From positions 1 to 8,932 of the forward strand of contig CALBGK010000246.1 of assembly GCA_937893115.1 (NCBI GenBank): a DNA stretch of 8,932 nucleotides, in the 5' to 3' direction. The notes beneath the pieces were generated by a model. It worked only from the letters and a program-made list of their open reading frames with translations. It ran no database searches and was not told where the DNA came from. Of the stretch, positions 6,840-8,932 are shown in pieces (the first letter of the stretch is position 1; every line of letters starts with the position of its first letter). Origin of the DNA: an uncultured Erysipelotrichaceae bacterium. GTDB lineage: Bacteria; Bacillota_I; Bacilli_A; Erysipelotrichales; Erysipelotrichaceae. The translations under genes were made by a program, and so were the position numbers.

Positions 6840-7690
6840 AAAGTCTCCTTTAATTCGCGATGTGCTTTATTACATAAATATCTCTTCTTGTAGTAGTCAT
6901 ATAGATAATTAGTTATAGAAACCGAGCGATGCTGACCACCTGTACAACCCACCGCTACGGTCAAATGTCTCTTCTCTTCATTATCATAAAGTTTAAAAGT
7001 AAAGTCGAGATAAGCAATCAAAGTCTTGAGATAATCTTGCGTATTCTTTTTTGACATCACAAAATCATAAACCTCATGGTCATTGCCTGTCTTATTCTTT
7101 AAATTTTCATAGTAGAAAGGATTATCTAAAAAGCGTACATCGAATACGAGGTCAGCATCATTAGGAATACCATTTTTAAAACCAAAAGAGACAAAAGAAA
7201 TCGAGAAGTTGAGATAGTCATCATAGCGAAGTAACTGGTCTAATACTTCTTTATGCGCCTTAAAGGATAGATTACTAGTATCGATGACGGTCGCATTTTG
7301 TTTCTTATATGATTCTAATAATTCTTTCTCATAAGCTACTGCCTCAGCTAGAGTATCAACCTTATTAGAAACCAAAAGTGGATGAACACGTCTTGTAAAC
7401 TTATAACGATTGATGATGACTTCTTCTCTGGCGTCATATAGGATAATCATTGATTCGATGTGACTATTATCCAGAATGTGCCGATATCTTCCCAAGTCCA
7501 ACAACGAAATAGTAATAGCTATTCTTTCATAGCGATTAGATGAGTCATTTTCGATTAGAGCTATTAGATTTTCTAAAAGCTCAGGTGGAAACTGATCCAT
7601 ACAGAGATAGCCCATGTCTTCGAGAATATTAGAAGCAGTCGTCTTACCTGCCCCCGATATTCCACTGATAATAATCAAACGTCTTTTCAT
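6836..7690 (-). CDS. rapZ: RapZ/YvcJ family nucleotide-binding protein
   Basis: RapZ (YvcJ in Bacillus) is a P-loop protein. In Escherichia coli it is an RNA-binding adaptor that controls GlmS mRNA via small RNAs; in Bacillus it hydrolyses nucleotides and affects competence. Its role here is not known. The protein is 284 aa, the usual length. Visible features are Walker A GISGAGKTT (10-18), CMDQFPPELL (30-39, replacing the common VDNLPP), RYKFTRRVHPL (95-105), SFGFKNGIPNDADLVFDVRF (168-187), TGNDHEVYDFVM (201-212) and the C-terminal signature GCTGGQHRSV (248-257). An in-frame TTG directly precedes the ATG at 7688-7690. The ATG is chosen because AAAGAGG ends 7 nt upstream of it. The gene follows the gpmI terminator and its own promoter, and its stop overlaps yvcK by 4 nt, so it is probably the first gene of the long operon. 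Confidence 0.95.
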   Translation of the reverse strand: MKRRLIIISGISGAGKTTASNILEDMGYLCMDQFPPELLENLIALIENDSSNRYERIAITISLLDLGRYRHILDNSHIESMIILYDAREEVIINRYKFTRRVHPLLVSNKVDTLAEAVAYEKELLESYKKQNATVIDTSNLSFKAHKEVLDQLLRYDDYLNFSISFVSFGFKNGIPNDADLVFDVRFLDNPFYYENLKNKTGNDHEVYDFVMSKKNTQDYLKTLIAYLDFTFKLYDNEEKRHLTVAVGCTGGQHRSVSITNYLYDYYKKRYLCNKAHRELKETL

Positions 7691-7697
7691 CAAAATA

Positions 7698-7704
7698 CCT
7701 CTTT
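7698..7704 (-). promoter_or_regulatory. rapZ Shine-Dalgarno site (decides start)
   Basis: AAAGAGG on the minus strand ends 7 nt before the ATG at 7688-7690. It leaves only 4 nt to the TTG at 7691-7693, which favours the ATG. Given the promoter position, this site should lie at or very near the 5' end of the mRNA. Confidence 0.75.
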
Positions 7705-7710
7705 GGCTGT

Positions 7711-7719
7711 ATTATATCA
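7711..7719 (-). promoter_or_regulatory. Extended -10 promoter for the rapZ operon
   Basis: The minus strand reads TGATATAAT: a consensus -10 hexamer TATAAT (7711-7716) with the TG extension one base upstream. It lies between the terminator T run and the rapZ ribosome binding site, the only sizeable intergenic gap in the window. No convincing -35 hexamer is found 16-18 nt upstream, where the sequence is part of the terminator stem and loop (AGTCCT at 17 nt). An extended -10 can work without a -35. The expected transcription start is near 7704. Confidence 0.7.
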
Positions 7720-7720
7720 C

Positions 7721-7749
7721 AAGAAAAAAGTCTAGGACTTTGCCTAGAC
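7721..7749 (-). terminator. Rho-independent terminator of gpmI
   Basis: On the minus strand a perfect 7-bp stem (GTCTAGG / CCTAGAC, arms at 7743-7749 and 7730-7736) encloses a 6-nt loop CAAAGT. It is followed directly by six T residues (7724-7729), then CTT. It lies 11 nt past the gpmI stop. The plus-strand side has no comparable T run, so it is read as a one-way terminator. Some read-through into rapZ is possible, because the stem is short and has only four G-C pairs. Confidence 0.9.
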
Positions 7750-7759
7750 AATTCTTTAT

Positions 7760-8932
7760 TTATTTAATCATACTTTCATTCCAAGCTTCTGGAATATCAA
7801 GGCCTAAGAGTTCAAAGACCGTAGCAGCGATATTACTTAAACCAAAGTCTCCTTCCTTTAATTCGACATCTCTATTATAGATGATAAATGGCACTTTATT
7901 TAAAGTATGAGAAGTCTTTGGCTTAATTGGATCATCTTCCTTCTTACGCTTTTCATACATCTCATCCGCATTGCCATGGTCAGCTGTAATGATGAGTGTA
8001 GCACCTACTTCATCACAAGCCTTCATAATTCTCTTTAAGCATAGATCGACAGCTTCAACGCCGATGATAGTAGCCTCATAGTTACCTGTATGACCAACCA
8101 TATCACCATTTGGATAATTGATGCGATAGAAGAGATTTTCATTCTTTAAGATAGCTTCTACTAATAGGTCAGTTATCTCGGCTGATTTCATCCATGGACG
8201 TTGTTCAAAAGGAACGACATCACTCTTAACTTCTACCCAAGTCTCTAATTCTTCAGAGAATTTTTCTGAGCGATTACCATTCCAGAAATAAGTCACATGA
8301 CCAAATTTCTGAGTTTCTGAAATGGCATAGGTCTTGATATTATTCTTGACGAAGTACTCAGACATCGTCTCTTTGATAGAAGGTGGATTTACTAGATAAT
8401 TGCTAGGTATGTGTAAGTCGCCATCGTATTCTAACATGCCAGCATACATTACATCTGGTCGATAACCGCGATCAAAGCAATCAAAGTCATCATAATCAAA
8501 TGCTTTAGATAGTTCTATCGCTCTATCACCTCTAAAGTTAAAGAGGATGACAGAATCATGGTCTTCTATCTTGCCGACAGGTAAATCATTATCATCGACG
8601 ATGACAAATTCACGGAGATCTTGGTCATTGACATTTAATTCTTCACGATAAGTGACAATGGCTTCTGTAGCTGATTTAAAATGTCTGCCTACTCCATGGA
8701 CATGTGTCTCCCATCCGCGTTTAACCATATCCCAGTTAGATTCATATCTATCCATAGTGATATACATACGGCCGCCACCAGAAGCGATTCTCGCGTCAAA
8801 ACTATCATCATTTAATTCACTCATGAATTTTTCTAAGTCATCGATATAAGCGAGGCCTGATGTCTCAGGTACATCTCTTCCGTCCATAAGGGCATGAACG
8901 CGAACTTTAGAAACGCCTTCTTTCTTAGCTTC
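7760..8932 (-). CDS. gpmI: 2,3-bisphosphoglycerate-independent phosphoglycerate mutase, C-terminal part
   Basis: The enzyme interconverts 3- and 2-phosphoglycerate in glycolysis and gluconeogenesis, using two Mn ions and a phosphoserine. The window holds 390 codons plus TAA; the reading frame is open to the right edge. The N-terminus of about 120 residues, including the catalytic Ser, is outside. An internal ATG at 8885-8887 is only the Met of ALMDGRDVP and not a start. Fragment positions: VHALMDGRDVP (12-22), GGGRMYITMDRY (52-63), FNFRGDRA (131-138), GHVTYFWNGNR (211-221), metal ligands in GDMVGHTG (276-283), ADHGNADEM (317-325) and SHTLNKVPF (341-349). GGGRMYITMDRY, FWNGNR and the KKEDDPIKPKT insert before SHTL resemble plant and trypanosomatid enzymes more than the Bacillus or E. 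coli type. The gene ends in its own terminator. Confidence 0.96.
   Translation of the reverse strand, partial: EAKKEGVSKVRVHALMDGRDVPETSGLAYIDDLEKFMSELNDDSFDARIASGGGRMYITMDRYESNWDMVKRGWETHVHGVGRHFKSATEAIVTYREELNVNDQDLREFVIVDDNDLPVGKIEDHDSVILFNFRGDRAIELSKAFDYDDFDCFDRGYRPDVMYAGMLEYDGDLHIPSNYLVNPPSIKETMSEYFVKNNIKTYAISETQKFGHVTYFWNGNRSEKFSEELETWVEVKSDVVPFEQRPWMKSAEITDLLVEAILKNENLFYRINYPNGDMVGHTGNYEATIIGVEAVDLCLKRIMKACDEVGATLIITADHGNADEMYEKRKKEDDPIKPKTSHTLNKVPFIIYNRDVELKEGDFGLSNIAATVFELLGLDIPEAWNESMIK

Noticed and set aside
6409..6912. Plus-strand open reading frame of 167 codons
   Set aside because: It is antisense to the most conserved part of yvcK and the end of rapZ. Its composition (many Ser, Pro, Thr) reflects the reverse complement of those conserved blocks. 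No motif is recognisable.
7691..7759. Riboswitch or attenuator in the rapZ leader
   Set aside because: The gap is only 69 nt and is filled by the gpmI terminator, an extended -10 promoter and the ribosome binding site. No alternative anti-terminator pairing is visible.
7614..7880. Plus-strand open reading frame of 88 codons across the rapZ/gpmI gap
   Set aside because: It is antisense to the rapZ start, promoter, terminator and gpmI end, and no protein family is recognisable.
8652..8849. Plus-strand open reading frame of 65 codons
   Set aside because: It is antisense to the conserved gpmI segment and has no independent support.
8885..8887. Possible gpmI start codon at this ATG
   Set aside because: The frame stays open to the right edge with conserved iPGM sequence (VSKVRVHAL before MDGRDV), so the Met is internal and the gene is cut by the window edge.
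1..8932. CRISPR array, tRNA/rRNA gene, insertion sequence, attachment site or long direct repeats
   Set aside because: Nearly all of the window is coding on the minus strand. I saw no regularly spaced repeats, no tRNA cloverleaf, no transposase and no long inverted repeats.

Overview
The window is a densely packed block of genes, all on the minus strand, so transcription runs from the right edge to the left edge. The DNA is AT-rich. Shine-Dalgarno sites are strong, and TGA, TAA and TAG are all used as stops, so the genetic code is 11 and not the Mycoplasma/Spiroplasma code. The rapZ-yvcK-whiA cluster is a hallmark of Gram-positive bacteria. Together with the low GC, the divergent WhiA C-terminus and the absence of an HPr/Crh gene after whiA, it suggests a low-GC member of the Bacillota, perhaps Erysipelotrichia or a Mollicutes relative. 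That placement is an inference, not a proof.

Layout in transcription order. (1) Right edge: the C-terminal three quarters of gpmI, a cofactor-independent phosphoglycerate mutase of the plant/trypanosomatid-like sequence type, closed by a Rho-independent terminator. (2) An extended -10 promoter immediately after that terminator. (3) rapZ, yvcK (gluconeogenesis factor family) and whiA, joined by 4-nt and 1-nt overlaps. (4) A small two-segment membrane protein of unknown function, overlapping whiA by 4 nt. (5) A DUF2156 (MprF C-domain-like) protein and an Eis-like GNAT acetyltransferase that seems to lack the usual C-terminal SCP2-like domain, again joined by a 4-nt overlap. (6) An FRG-domain protein of unknown biochemical function, starting 1 nt after the GNAT stop. 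(7) A carbohydrate-type ABC importer: MalK/UgpC-type ATPase, MalF-type permease and, at the left edge, the first 38 codons of a MalG-type permease. No solute-binding protein gene is inside the window.

From rapZ to the left edge no junction has a gap larger than 9 nt. No internal terminator was noticed. The simplest reading is one long operon of at least nine genes that joins a conserved regulatory core (RapZ, YvcK, WhiA), a set of acyl- or aminoacyl-transferase-like proteins, an FRG protein and a sugar-type importer. Internal promoters cannot be excluded. Nothing here is a proven new system. The most interesting parts are the FRG gene embedded between the transferases and the transporter, the uncharacterised small membrane protein after whiA, the truncated Eis-like protein, and the compact terminator/promoter with an almost leaderless rapZ transcript. 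Start sites for rapZ, the FRG gene and the ABC ATPase were moved to internal ATG codons that have properly spaced Shine-Dalgarno sequences.
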